In this document: piece by piece, positions 51,446 to 59,510 of the stretch
Layout: every line of letters starts with the position of its first letter
Numbering within the stretch: position 1 is the first letter of the stretch
Assembly (NCBI GenBank): GCA_046349915.1
Contig: JAXMBL010000003.1
Coordinates: 2,368,569-2,432,568, forward strand
From: CAIXSC01 sp046349915
Lineage (GTDB): Bacteria; Planctomycetota; Planctomycetia; Pirellulales; Pirellulaceae
Length of the DNA stretch: 64,000 nt
Direction: 5' to 3'
Program-made: the position numbers and the translations under genes
The notes under the pieces: generated by a model
Told to the model about the DNA's origin: nothing
Database searches by the model: none
Seen by the model: the letters and a program-made list of their open reading frames with translations, nothing else

Positions 51446-51949
51446 CTACGGCTTGACCTCCTCAACCGACAATACGGCCCATGCTTGCCTGTCGGCATTG
51501 CTCTTGCCCCAGCGGAGCTTGAGAACTTCACCCAGCCGGATCGTGGTGATCGTTCGCGTACTTTCAGTGTGGAGTTGCGTACGCCCCTCGTTCCGTTGCC
51601 CGACCGTGGTGTTCGTCAGCGTGATATCCAGGCGAACCTTGCCGTCCTTGGTCGCCCCGGTCTTCCCCGCGATCATCCAGCCGAATGGGACGAACTGCAC
51701 ACCTTCACCATCAGTGACCGCGATTTCGCCGCCCGAGACGAAGGAAAAGAGACGGTTTTCGTGGGTGACAAGGCACGGCTCCGCCGACACCTTGAGCGTT
51801 CCGGCCTCTACGCTACCAAGGGGATCGCCCTCGAACACGCTTACGTTTAACTGCAGTTGTTTACCCGAGGACGGTTCGTCGCCACTTGCCTTGGACTGGC
51901 TGCCAACAACCATCGCCGCAACAAAAGCCAACGCGATTGACCAACGCAT
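51446..51949 (-). CDS. Hypothetical secreted protein
   Basis: 167 residues from ATG 51949, chosen because of AAGGAG 7 bases upstream and a signal peptide (MRWSIALAFVAAMVVGSQSKA). The mature part has LQLNVSVFEGDPLGSVEAG, a beta-rich pattern with RLFSFVSGGEIAV and DITLTNTTVGQ. No family is recognised. Confidence 0.68.
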   Translation of the reverse strand: MRWSIALAFVAAMVVGSQSKASGDEPSSGKQLQLNVSVFEGDPLGSVEAGTLKVSAEPCLVTHENRLFSFVSGGEIAVTDGEGVQFVPFGWMIAGKTGATKDGKVRLDITLTNTTVGQRNEGRTQLHTESTRTITTIRLGEVLKLRWGKSNADRQAWAVLSVEEVKP

Positions 51950-52028
51950 AACGCGACTCCTTTCAAAGAAATGGTACCCTGGAACAGAGGCCGAACAACC
52001 AACGATGATGTACGGCATCTCGCTACGC

Positions 52029-52235
52029 CTAGGACGATGCATTAATCACAGCTTGCACATACAGGGCGACCTGGCCGGGGGGCACTCTCACCCGGTTAGC
52101 GAATTCTGACGCAACCCGCGCAAAGTCCTCGCCGCCGTTCAGCCGACCGCACAGTTCCGATGCATGAATGTTGAGTATTGCCGCTGCGTCGTCGGTTAAC
52201 CGAGGTGGAACTGCGCCTGGTAACGCTGGCGCCAT
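52029..52235 (-). CDS. Small hypothetical protein
   Basis: 68 residues, MAPALPGAVPPRLTDDAAAI at the start and VPPGQVALYVQAVINASS at the end. Composition looks coding, but no ribosome site or family is evident, and its start lies in a possible weak attC-like sequence. Confidence 0.35.
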   Translation of the reverse strand: MAPALPGAVPPRLTDDAAAILNIHASELCGRLNGGEDFARVASEFANRVRVPPGQVALYVQAVINASS

Positions 52236-52356
52236 TCCGAGTCAGAATAGGTAGCGTCCAATGTTGTTCAGCAAGAAAATGGGTGTCACGATGAATGAAA
52301 TTACTCCTCACCAGCCTATAAGCATCGTGATTTGCGTCATCGTCCAGAAGTGCTAG

Positions 52357-52860
52357 TCACATCCCTAGGTGCACAGTCGGCCACACCTTGGCTCCAAATC
52401 TGATTTGGAGTTCTTCAAGTCGCTTTGCTTCGGGCGAGTCACGATGAGCCATCATTGCAGGCATTTCTATCATCAAGATGCGCAGTTCTGGAAGCGTGAG
52501 CAGGAAGTTCTCAAGCTGCGGCGTTATCTTCTCGAGAGGCAACGATACGGCCGAGATCCGCCGCTCTTTCGTGTCGCCGAAGAGAACCTCGGTCAACGTG
52601 AGTCGTGGCGGGGATGGCGTCCCGGTACAGATGACATCATGCTGCGAGTAATACTCGTAGTCGGGCAACATCGCAAAACTAATGTATTTCGTCGAACCCA
52701 TCCACGGCTGTTGATGTCCATGATAGGTTTTTCCTCCCGCCTCATGGATGGCGGCGGATGCTCGCGCCTCGGTATCACGCACTCGCCACGCAAGATAGAC
52801 CGAAAACAACGCAGTCACGACGAGAAGGGATCTTAAGCTAAAACGAATTCGTCGCATCAC
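52357..52860 (-). CDS. Hypothetical membrane-anchored protein
   Basis: 167 residues. MMRRIRFSLRSLLVVTALF is a common planctomycete N-terminal anchor (basic FSLRSLL followed by one helix). The extracytoplasmic part ends with LENFLLTLPELRILMIEMP, reminiscent of a leucine-rich segment. It begins 10 bases past the R' box of the putative attC site at 52870-52998, as a cassette gene would. Confidence 0.68.
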   Translation of the reverse strand: MMRRIRFSLRSLLVVTALFSVYLAWRVRDTEARASAAIHEAGGKTYHGHQQPWMGSTKYISFAMLPDYEYYSQHDVICTGTPSPPRLTLTEVLFGDTKERRISAVSLPLEKITPQLENFLLTLPELRILMIEMPAMMAHRDSPEAKRLEELQIRFGAKVWPTVHLGM

Positions 52861-52869
52861 TGCATCCTT

Positions 52870-52998
52870 GGCCGATAACGATTGCGTTCACTTGCTGGCC
52901 GGCTGCAAGGAGCTTGATGTCGCGAAGAAAACTGTCATGCCGGCCCGTCAAGTACAACGCCCTTCTTGCCGTAATAGCCCCTAACTCCGTTCGAATCG
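52870..52998 (-). other. Putative integron attC site (G)
   Basis: On the minus strand it starts with GATTCGAAC and ends with GTTATCGGCC, bounding about 129 bp. Its first box is near-complementary to the GTTCGACC that opens the cassette upstream (at 53809-53816), as expected for one cassette's own R''. The inner boxes are weaker than in the other sites. Confidence 0.4.
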
Positions 52999-53123
52999 AC
53001 TATCTTGGACCAGATCGCGGCTCTGATCCAGTGCTTAGCTCAAGGTAGCCGCTGCGCGGCGGCCGTTATCCTAGCGATTACTTTGCGTTGTCGCCAGTTT
53101 TGCGTGGCCGCGCAACGTCCATC

Positions 53124-53765
53124 CTACTTCTTGTCGTGAAGACGCTGAAGGTAATGTTTGTCGTGAAAGAACTTCTCGTTCAAGTGCGAAAAGGACAAGT
53201 CGGCCTGAATAATTTGTTCACCTTCGACCCAAGACAGAACGACCATGTCGCCGGATTTCTCTTCCTTTCTCCAGGTCTGGGTTCGCAATTCGACGAGCCG
53301 AGCCGACCAAGCTGGCGGCAGCACACCGACGAGAATGTCGACTGCACGCAGCAATTCGTCCTTGCACTTTGGGTTCGCCCCAATGTCATTGCGGCCGGCA
53401 AAGGCTTCGATCGCCATGCGATACAGGAACCCGCCGAAGTTCGGAGCCAGGCAAATGGCACGCTCGGACCGTTCGCAAATCACGATCGGCGGTTCGTTTC
53501 CATCGGTGGCCCAGTCCAGCCGCCAGCAGTACGGCTCGTGACTGCCAGTGATGGCGAATGGCACAAAACCGCCATCGACGGCAATCTCCCAGGAGTTGAA
53601 TTTGTATGTCGCAATTCCTTCCAGCGACAGCCATTCGCAATCGTAGAATCCTAACTGGCCTTCCTGTCCGCGGCGGTAGTCGAACAGTCCCTGCGCCTCC
53701 AACATTCGGTACGTTGGAGGAATAGCGAATCCGTATCGCAGCTCAATCGATTCGTATTCTTTCAT
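53124..53765 (-). CDS. SUKH (SMI1/KNR4) family protein
   Basis: 213 residues from ATG 53765. LRYGFAIPPTYRMLEAQGLF, FYDCEWLSLEGIATY, WEIAVDGGFVPFAITGSHEP and WRLDWATDG match the SUKH fold, often an immunity protein against toxins or a cargo adaptor. No toxin is encoded nearby. It fills a single-gene cassette between attC sites A and G. Confidence 0.78.
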   Translation of the reverse strand: MKEYESIELRYGFAIPPTYRMLEAQGLFDYRRGQEGQLGFYDCEWLSLEGIATYKFNSWEIAVDGGFVPFAITGSHEPYCWRLDWATDGNEPPIVICERSERAICLAPNFGGFLYRMAIEAFAGRNDIGANPKCKDELLRAVDILVGVLPPAWSARLVELRTQTWRKEEKSGDMVVLSWVEGEQIIQADLSFSHLNEKFFHDKHYLQRLHDKK

Positions 53766-53808
53766 GGGTCACTTCCAAACAGTCGGGTTCTCACCTTTGA
53801 TTCACAAG

Positions 53809-54220
53809 GGTCGAACGAGTAAGGTAACCGAGCGTCCTCCGAGAAACCTGGATTTCAAATTCCACCTGATCCGCCGCTCGGGTTGGCGTACGCCCAACAT
53901 GGGCGCGAGTTTATGGAACGCGTAACTCGCCATAGTTCCTTGTCCCCTGTGTCTCGTTCCGATCTTCTTACGCGAGTCAGAATACCAAATGGATAGCTCG
54001 TAAGAAAGCAACACGAGGCGCTTGGTTGATGGCTCATGGCCACAGCGTCCAAAGCACGCTCAACAACGAGTATCTCCACCAAGATGGCTTGGTCAGTCTG
54101 TCAACTCGCTGGAGCCAGCTAGCTCCCAAGCTTCGAAACGCCTAGCGCGGACCCGCATGCTGGGTGTTGTAGGAGGGGGCCGGCGCAAGCCGGCCCCTAT
54201 CCCAATCGACTTGTTCCCAT
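53809..54220 (-). other. attC site (A) interrupted by a group II intron remnant
   Basis: Outer boxes: GTTCGACC (minus strand, 53809-53816) and ATGGGAAC (minus, 54213-54220). Without the intron (53888-54206) it reads about 93 bp with GAACAAGTCG-GCCAACCCGAG at one side and CTCGGTTACC-TTACTC-GTTCGAC at the other, the same plan as attC D and F. Confidence 0.7.
53888..54206 (+). mobile_element. Group II intron remnant A (about 319 bp)
   Basis: Begins GTACGCCCAACATGGGCG (5' stem of domain I), continues with the conserved tggatagctcgtaagaaag, then jumps at 53980-54016 directly to the last part of the maturase reading frame (cttggttgatggctc). It ends with the domain V/VI-like tail containing acccgcatgctgggtg and the closing hairpin around ccggcgcaagccgg, then ctatcccaat. 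It is the shortest of three related remnants. Confidence 0.8.
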
Positions 54221-54223
54221 GCT

Positions 54224-54781
54224 TCAAGAGACAATAATGATGTCCGTGATGCGAATCGCAGGGAAGTCCTCTTTCATCTCCAGAAACAACTGATGAAGGG
54301 CAAGCTTGTTAGCGAGACTTGACTTGATATCATCCTGTGACGCACACGACTTACAGGAATGCAAGGAGAATTCGATGACGGCTTCCTCTTGAACCAGTAT
54401 CCGCTCGGTCGCCTGGGTCGCCGCTTCAACGGCGAAAACCGCAAGGTCAGCAATGTGACCGAAGAAGATGCTGGCAATCGTTGAAATGATGGGTGTGCTA
54501 CGTCTGTGGGGTCCGACAACCACAGTTTCGTATATTGCAGGTCGGAGCTGAATCACAGCACGAAATTCCGCTTCCGTCACACGGCCACACACAAGACAAC
54601 CATTCGCAAGCCAAAATGCCGGATCGTCAAATAAGTCGACAATCATGTTTTCAGCGGCCATCGATTTCAGTCGGCGTAGCGATGGAACCTCGACGCTTGA
54701 ACCACAAACGCATCGAATTGGACGACCACATTGTGCTGATGTAACCCTAAGGCGATAACCGCATTGGCATTGCACTCGCAT
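54224..54781 (-). CDS. Zinc-ribbon hypothetical protein
   Basis: 185 residues. N-terminal zinc ribbon CQCGYRLRVTSAQCGRPIRC (about 4-27) followed by CLVCGRVTEAEF and a hydrophobic middle (IISTIASIFFGHIADLAV). A C-terminal CKSC occurs in HSCKSCASQDD. No family recognised. The stop is 4 bases from the R'' box of attC A. Its start overlaps the preceding lipoprotein-like frame by 115 bp in another phase. Confidence 0.7.
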   Translation of the reverse strand: MRVQCQCGYRLRVTSAQCGRPIRCVCGSSVEVPSLRRLKSMAAENMIVDLFDDPAFWLANGCLVCGRVTEAEFRAVIQLRPAIYETVVVGPHRRSTPIISTIASIFFGHIADLAVFAVEAATQATERILVQEEAVIEFSLHSCKSCASQDDIKSSLANKLALHQLFLEMKEDFPAIRITDIIIVS

Positions 54782-55188
54782 TGCAGCTTCTTAAGTTTGA
54801 GAATGGTAAAACCGCTGGAGCCAACCACGTACGACAAATTGGGGCCAGTGTAACGGATCTGCCGTTGGCGGTCCCAGATCTTTATCCCCTTGGCGCGAGC
54901 GACGTAATCGTCGCCAAATGGACGAATGACCGTAATTCTCTGTGCGCCGTTGTTCCGGATCTCGGCGGCGACAAGAATGCTCTCGTTGACCCTCGCCGCT
55001 GGAGAAATGACCGACAAACGTAAAGCCAGTTTGCCATCATCGGAAGTGGCCCACCGATTGCCAGCGGGCAGTTCCTGCATGCCCAACTTCTCGCTCCGAG
55101 TCGCTGAGGTGCTCGTCGTCGGTGGACTGCACCCGTCTGCCGCCAGCAACAGCAGCAATCCTCCAAGAGTCATTCTTATTTCCAGCAT
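54667..55188 (-). pseudogene. Lipoprotein-like gene, apparently truncated at its 3' end
   Basis: From ATG 55188: MLEIRMTLGGLLLLLAADGC, a lipobox (ADGC), then RWATSDDGKLALRLSVISP and AAEIRNNGAQRITVIRPFG, a beta-sandwich commonly found in planctomycete lipoproteins. After about KLKKLQC the frame reads into the zinc-ribbon gene in a different phase (VVVQFDAFVVQASRFHRYAD), so the natural C-terminus seems lost. The start lies just after the R' box of attC I. Confidence 0.55.
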
Positions 55189-55198
55189 AACGCGACTC

Positions 55199-55299
55199 GC
55201 CCAACGGCAGCCATCACCCGGCACACATGAGTATAGCCACCATGGAAAAACGGCCGATCGCGTGCATGGCGTGCATGGCGTGCATGGCGTTGTTCGTCC
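55199..55299 (-). other. attC site (I)
   Basis: Minus strand: GGACGAAC (55292-55299) at the 5' end and GTTGGGC (55199-55205, exact GTTRRRY) at the 3' end, 101 bp apart. Inner GCCAT/ATGGC pairing is present. The 5' arm contains three copies of the 9-mer gccatgcac. Its first box is the exact complement of GTTCGTCC, which opens the same cassette at 55974. Confidence 0.6.
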
Positions 55300-55375
55300 A
55301 GCTTTTCCGTTATTCTCAGCTAGAAAGTGGGACGGTACAATAGTGATCTCATCAGAAGTGCGTTCCGGAGGATCA

Positions 55376-55612
55376 ATGAGGTCAGTAGCAGAAGGCGCCA
55401 AGCAGACTTACGAAGAAGATTTGCGTTCTCGTTTAGAACGGGAGCACAAGGATGACTTTGTAGCAATCGAGCCAAGTTCACGTCGTTACTTTGTTGGGAA
55501 GACCCTCTTGGATGTCGCTTTGGCAGCCAAGGAGGCATACCCAGAGCGGAAGTCGTTCGTGATTAGAGTGGGCCATGAAGCGGCGTTCCACATTGGAGGG
55601 TTTACATCGTGA
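55376..55612 (+). CDS. Small protein preceding an aspartic-protease-like gene
   Basis: 78 residues from ATG 55376, preceded by CGGAGGA. Contains LREREH-type charged N-terminal helix and FVAIEPSSRRYFVGKTLLDVALAA, characteristic of small (DUF5678-like) partners of clan AA aspartic proteases. Its stop overlaps the next start as GTGA, so the two are coupled. It lies on the strand opposite to its cassette neighbours. Confidence 0.72.
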   Translation: MRSVAEGAKQTYEEDLRSRLEREHKDDFVAIEPSSRRYFVGKTLLDVALAAKEAYPERKSFVIRVGHEAAFHIGGFTS

Positions 55613-55971
55613 AGGGCATTGTGGACCATTGCGATCGAGCACTAATCCCGATTCGAGTCGCCAACAAGCTTCGAGGCGAGTTGACCGATGTTGTGGCATG
55701 GATCGACACGGCATTCGACGGACATCTAGTTTTCTCCCGAGAGCTAATCAACAGCTTCTAGCTTGAGGCATTGGTTGAAAGGGAGGCAATCCTCGCAGAT
55801 AGATCGAAAGTCTCACTCGAGTCCTATTTTTGCGTTATTGAATGGTTCGGCGAGAAGGTGCCGATCCAAGTCATTGAGATCGAGGGCCGGTTTCCGTTAG
55901 TGGGAACTGGCCTGCTGACAAAACGCAATCTCGCAATTAGCTATCAATCGAAATCAGTTGAGCTAACTTGA
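55609..55971 (+). pseudogene. Clan AA (retropepsin-like) aspartic protease, interrupted by an in-frame TAG
   Basis: From GTG 55609 the frame reads VAWIDTAFDGHLVFSRELIN up to a TAG at 55759-55761, and continues in the same phase through ILADRSKVSLESYFCVIEWF and LVGTGLLTKRNLAISY to TGA 55971. Both halves match the single-domain family: the active-site DTAFDG (usually DTG), the LADGS-like loop and the PLLGTGLL flap region. The disruption is one codon with no frame shift, so it is a recent pseudogene or possibly readthrough. Confidence 0.8.
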
Positions 55972-55973
55972 TT

Positions 55974-56046
55974 GGACGAACGACCAAGGTGACCCGGCGG
56001 CGACCGAGAACCACTGCTATCAGAATCCACCCGATCCGCCGCTCGG
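55974..56046 (-). other. Partial attC site (E)
   Basis: Carries the R'-side half shared with the other sites (GTTCGTCC preceded by CGCCGCCGGGTCACCTTGGTC on the minus strand) and the central stem up to gatccgccgctcgg, after which the R''-L'' half diverges (gaggacgatctgcgg on plus). It looks like a broken site. Confidence 0.55.
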
Positions 56047-56105
56047 AGGACGATCTGCGGCGATAGGTGCTCTTCTACAAGAACGGGCTGAAGAGGTTCG
56101 GAATT

Positions 56106-56300
56106 CTTCCTCAAGCCGGAGGCTTGATCGCCATTAGCCGGTGGTTGAGCGAAGCGACACCACCGGTACGCAGCGCTGCTCACTCACCGTGGACTGTCAT
56201 TGGTCACTCGTCACTCGTCACTCGTCATTGGTCATTGGTCATTGGTCAATGGTCAATGGTTACACGAGGGACCTGACCAGTGATGCACGATCGTGCGTTG
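56106..56300. repeat. Dispersed repeat, left half of the copy split by IS66
   Basis: Matches 50983-51187 in order: agccggtggttgagcg hairpin (about 56138), heptamer array (56197-56260), acacgagggacctgacc (56263-56279), ending in gtgcgttg, which is the target duplication of the IS66 element. Confidence 0.88.
56197..56260. repeat. Heptamer array (tggtcat / tcgtcac / tggtcaa variants)
   Basis: About nine heptamers, part of the 430-bp repeat. Fewer and different variants occupy the same place in the copy at 51135-51162. Confidence 0.9.
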
Positions 56301-56350
56301 GTGAGCGTTGCATCCGCGACGTAGGTGGAGTCGGCTACGGGCGGACGGCG

Positions 56351-56635
56351 TCAGTACCACGCTCTGAGGGAGCCCTTGCCGGACTCCAGGATGAACTCAA
56401 GTCGCTCGCAGAGGTCGTGCGCGTCCTCATCGTCGCAGTCGAGCTTGACGATGGCGTGGTTCAGATCGCCGATCAGCCAATCCAGATCGACTCGCGTCAG
56501 CTTGATCGTCGCGACTTCAACGTCTGGCGCAAGTGCCTCGAGTTGATCCTGAACATCGGGAGTGGCGTTCCACTTCCGCAGCACGGCGCGTTCATGAGGA
56601 AGCAGTTGCACACGGATGTCAGAACGTTGCGTCAT
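56351..56635 (-). CDS. Small passenger protein of the IS66 element
   Basis: 94 residues, MTQRSDIRVQLLPHERAVLR to SGKGSLRAWY, rich in Asp and Leu with KLDCDDEDAHDLCERLEFIL. It lies between tnpC and the left inverted repeat, a position where IS66 elements carry variable accessory ORFs. No family is recognised, though the short charged helix-rich form is compatible with a nucleic-acid-binding accessory. Confidence 0.7.
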   Translation of the reverse strand: MTQRSDIRVQLLPHERAVLRKWNATPDVQDQLEALAPDVEVATIKLTRVDLDWLIGDLNHAIVKLDCDDEDAHDLCERLEFILESGKGSLRAWY

Positions 56636-56665
56636 GGTAGAGGATTCCAGTGGGCGTTACGGGAA

Positions 56666-58315
56666 TCACGCGGCGCGACGTCGACGCTCCTCGCGTTTTT
56701 CGCGAGCGCGCAGCGCGCGATCGTGGGCTTCCTGCACGCGTTGGGGAAGATGATGTTGAGGGTGCTCGGTGATCCAATGGTCGGGCAACAACGACTCCAG
56801 TTCGTCGTCTGTCGTAGTTGGTAAGCGAGCATAGACGTCTTGCAGGTACGCGAACGGATCGATGTGCAATCGGTTGCAGGTCTTAGTCAGCGTGAACAAC
56901 TTCGCCGCCGTATGGCCCGCCGCGGCACGCCCCAAGAAGAGCCAAGCCTTGCGTCCCAGAATCGGAAATTTGAGTGCTCTTTCAGCGGCGTTATTGTCCA
57001 GCGGAACATCGCCTGATTCTAAGAAACGCAAGAAGGAAGGCCAGCGGTCCAGCAAGTAGTTAATCGCGCCCAACAACTTGTCCTTGGGCAATCTAGTCTG
57101 CCGCGTCTCCTCCAGCCAACGGTGGAACTCTTCCACGATCGGCTTCGATTGTTCCTGTCGAGCGGAGAGTCGCAGCGCGGAGTCGGCCGCTCGATAACGA
57201 TCCTCGATGTCGAAGAGTTGTTGGAAGTAGCGCATGGCCCGTTTCGTGAGCGTGGTCGGGCCTTGCTTGTGACAAGCTTCAAAGCCACGACGCGCGTGAA
57301 TCCAGCACGTGGCTTTCAAGACTCCGGGCCAGAGCTTGCCGATCCGTTCGTAAGCGATATAGGCGTCGGCAACCAAGTACCCTTGAAATCCCTGGAGAAA
57401 CGCTTCGGGACCGACGCAACTACGACTCGAGGTGTAGACAAAACAGTCGTAGGGATGCCGCGCGTCGCCCACCCCGGCCCAGAGGTAACCAGTGAGCGTC
57501 TGGCCCTCGTCACACAGTTCTTGTACGTAGGTCTCGTCCACATGGAGAACTGTGGACTGTCGGATGCAATGCCACATCAGATCGACCAGCCGTGTGACGC
57601 CCTGCGCCACTTCTCGCATCCAACGCCATTGCGTACTGCGTTCGATGCGGTAGCCCGCTCGCCCCGTGATGTCTTCCAGACGGTAATAGGGCAGGTGATC
57701 GGCAAAGCGAGACACGGTCAAATAGGCCAAGAGACTTGGGCTGGCAAACGACTTGATCAAACACACGGGGCGTGGCGCGGTGGCAACCACTGATTGCTCG
57801 TCCTCTCGGTCGAGCACGATTACTTCCAGATACTGCTCAATGACCTTGAACTGCATGGGGATCACCTCCAAGAGTTCGCCGATCTGCTTGAAGAAGCGAC
57901 GAGCGCGTGGATTGTCCCGCATCTCGACGGGGATCTCCTCGGGCTTGAGGTAGATGAGCCGCTGCTCTCGCGGCATGCACTCGGGAAACTTGCGTCGCCG
58001 GCGACCACGACTCGTTCGCTTCTTCTTCTCCTCCTGCTGCTGCGGCGGTGGCGACTGTTCTGTCGCGGCGGCGTTAGACGGGTCGGTGGGAGGCTCGGCG
58101 GCGGGCGAGTTCGGCGGCGAGTCGTCGATGAATCTCTCGCGGCGCGAGCCAAAGAGTTCCCGTTTGAGAAGGGCGTTGTCCGCCGCGAGTTGTTCCAACT
58201 TCAGTTGCAGCTCGGTAATCGTCGCTTGTTGCGTCCTCACGATAGCCTCTAACTGCCTAATCCGTTCGTGGCAGGCGGCCAGGCTCGTGGGTAGAGGGTC
58301 GTGAGGTGAACTCAT
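56666..58315 (-). CDS. tnpC: IS66 transposase TnpC
   Basis: 549 residues from ATG 58315 (MSSPHDPLPTSLAAC). A leucine-zipper-like helix (RIRQLEAIVRTQQATITELQ) is followed by a Pro/Glu/Lys-rich linker, then the IS66 DDE region: HVDETYVQELC (first Asp about 245), YLVADAYIAYERIG (second Asp about 302) and PLDNNAAERALKFPIL (Glu about 445). GRKAWLFLGRAAAGHTAAKL and a C-terminal tail with DHWITEHPQHHLPQR complete it. Confidence 0.94.
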   Translation of the reverse strand: MSSPHDPLPTSLAACHERIRQLEAIVRTQQATITELQLKLEQLAADNALLKRELFGSRRERFIDDSPPNSPAAEPPTDPSNAAATEQSPPPQQQEEKKKRTSRGRRRRKFPECMPREQRLIYLKPEEIPVEMRDNPRARRFFKQIGELLEVIPMQFKVIEQYLEVIVLDREDEQSVVATAPRPVCLIKSFASPSLLAYLTVSRFADHLPYYRLEDITGRAGYRIERSTQWRWMREVAQGVTRLVDLMWHCIRQSTVLHVDETYVQELCDEGQTLTGYLWAGVGDARHPYDCFVYTSSRSCVGPEAFLQGFQGYLVADAYIAYERIGKLWPGVLKATCWIHARRGFEACHKQGPTTLTKRAMRYFQQLFDIEDRYRAADSALRLSARQEQSKPIVEEFHRWLEETRQTRLPKDKLLGAINYLLDRWPSFLRFLESGDVPLDNNAAERALKFPILGRKAWLFLGRAAAGHTAAKLFTLTKTCNRLHIDPFAYLQDVYARLPTTTDDELESLLPDHWITEHPQHHLPQRVQEAHDRALRAREKREERRRRAA

Positions 58316-58414
58316 ACGCAAGCCCGTCCATGGGAATGACGTTGCGTACTGGGAATATTCAGATCTCGCGCGCAACGCAAGATCGATTCGCAAGCTCTTT
58401 CCAGAAAACCGCGA

Positions 58415-58774
58415 CTACTTCGCTAGCTGAAACCGAGGTCGTTGACGAACCGAAGAGAGGTCAATGCCGTCCAGGATTAGCGATAGCTGGGATCGCGTGA
58501 GCTCGCGAGCTGCTTGGTCATGGAGATTCTCCTGCGGTGGAAATTGATAGGTGCCCTTCTGAAGTTGCTGATACCAGATGCAATAGCCGACTTGTCCCCA
58601 GTACAGAATCTTGACTCGATCGCGACGTCGATTGAAGAACACAAACAAACTTCCCGAGAGCGGATCTTGTCCCATGGCGGACTCGATGATGGCCACTAAA
58701 CCGTCGAAGCTCTTCTTCATGTCAACGGTCTCGCTGCAGAGAAACACGCGAACTTGGGGAGCGAGTGTAATCAT
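58415..58774 (-). CDS. tnpB: IS66 accessory protein TnpB
   Basis: 119 residues. VRVFLCSETVDMKKSFDGLVA, LSGSLFVFFNRRRDRVKILYW are diagnostic of the IS66 Orf2 family. Required for transposition of IS66 relatives by an unclear mechanism. Its start overlaps the tnpA stop (ATGA). Confidence 0.95.
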   Translation of the reverse strand: MITLAPQVRVFLCSETVDMKKSFDGLVAIIESAMGQDPLSGSLFVFFNRRRDRVKILYWGQVGYCIWYQQLQKGTYQFPPQENLHDQAARELTRSQLSLILDGIDLSSVRQRPRFQLAK

Positions 58775-59142
58775 GTGACGACTCGCTTATCCAAGGCCTC
58801 GAGTACGACCTGCAGATCCTGGGCGCTGACGGCCCCGACCAACCGCACCCGACAACCAGTCGGATGGAGAATCTCCAGCTTCGCGCGTGGCGAGCCGCCG
58901 AGCAAACCCATGGGCAGGAACAAGCCCGAGCCGTCTTGGACCGACGGTCGCGACGCTACGCTCGACGCATTATCAACCACTGGCCGAGTCGCCGCGGCGA
59001 ACCGCTTACGCCACTGGTAAAAGGACTGTTCCGACACGCCCTCCGCACCGCAGAACTGCCGCACCGACAGTCCACTCCCAGCGTGCCTCGCCAACAACTC
59101 ACGCCAAAACCGCTCCCGCTTCGTACTCGACCTGCCTGTCAT
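58771..59142 (-). CDS. tnpA: IS66 accessory protein TnpA (HTH)
   Basis: 123 residues from ATG 59142. Helix-turn-helix of the Tn3/IS66 Orf1 type: FWRELLARHAGSGLSVRQFC and SEQSFYQWRKRFA. The C-terminal half (LEILHPTGCRVRLVGAVSAQ) is typical. First gene of the tnpABC operon; longer upstream frame to 59214 lacks family similarity. Confidence 0.93.
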   Translation of the reverse strand: MTGRSSTKRERFWRELLARHAGSGLSVRQFCGAEGVSEQSFYQWRKRFAAATRPVVDNASSVASRPSVQDGSGLFLPMGLLGGSPRAKLEILHPTGCRVRLVGAVSAQDLQVVLEALDKRVVT

Positions 59143-59221
59143 CGGTTGTTCCCCCTGGTGAAGAAAGTAAAACTTCTTCACCCTACCAACCGACTCAAGA
59201 CGCCGCGGATGCAACGCTCAC

Positions 59222-59510
59222 GTGCGTTGTCAGCACCCAATCGAAAGGAGCGCGCGGAAGGGGCCGCGTCGCTCGACCGAGAAAGGTCCGCGCCGTCGTA
59301 CGCCAGCGCCGGCAACGAGCAGCTCTTCAGGCCAAGAATCAAGAGCACCAACGACGATAAAGAGACATCCCTTGAGCCGCCACGGGCTTCTTGAACAAGG
59401 GACTAGATCGTGGCGAGGCCTCTTGCCCGCCACCCCTCACGACTCAACTCGCGTCATTGTGCGCCCACGTCGTGTCGTTCCGTCGCCGCACAATCTAATC
59501 CTTCATATGT
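59222..59510. repeat. Dispersed repeat, right half of the copy split by IS66
   Basis: Continues the 51-kb copy from gtgcgttg onward: gagcgcgcggaag (about 59250), ctcgaccgag, the aatcaagagcaccaac segment (about 59337) and the closing hairpin arms attgtgcg / cgcacaat (about 59456-59495), running into the 3' end of the DUF1801 gene. Confidence 0.87.

Larger units (their letters stand above)
56301..59221 (-). mobile_element. IS66-family insertion sequence, 2921 bp, with 8-bp target duplication
   Basis: Inverted ends GTGAGCGTTGCATCCGCG at 56301-56318 and the complement at 59204-59221. The flanking octamer gtgcgttg is present on both sides (56293-56300 and 59222-59229), the duplication length expected for IS66. 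Inside are tnpA, tnpB and tnpC, all on the minus strand, plus a small passenger ORF. All frames are intact, so the copy may still be active. Confidence 0.93.

Noticed and set aside
52204..52273. Weak attC-like sequence (TGCTGAAC ... GTTCCACC)
   Set aside because: The end boxes do not match the boxes of the cassette it would close, and the stem is short; too weak to list as a site.
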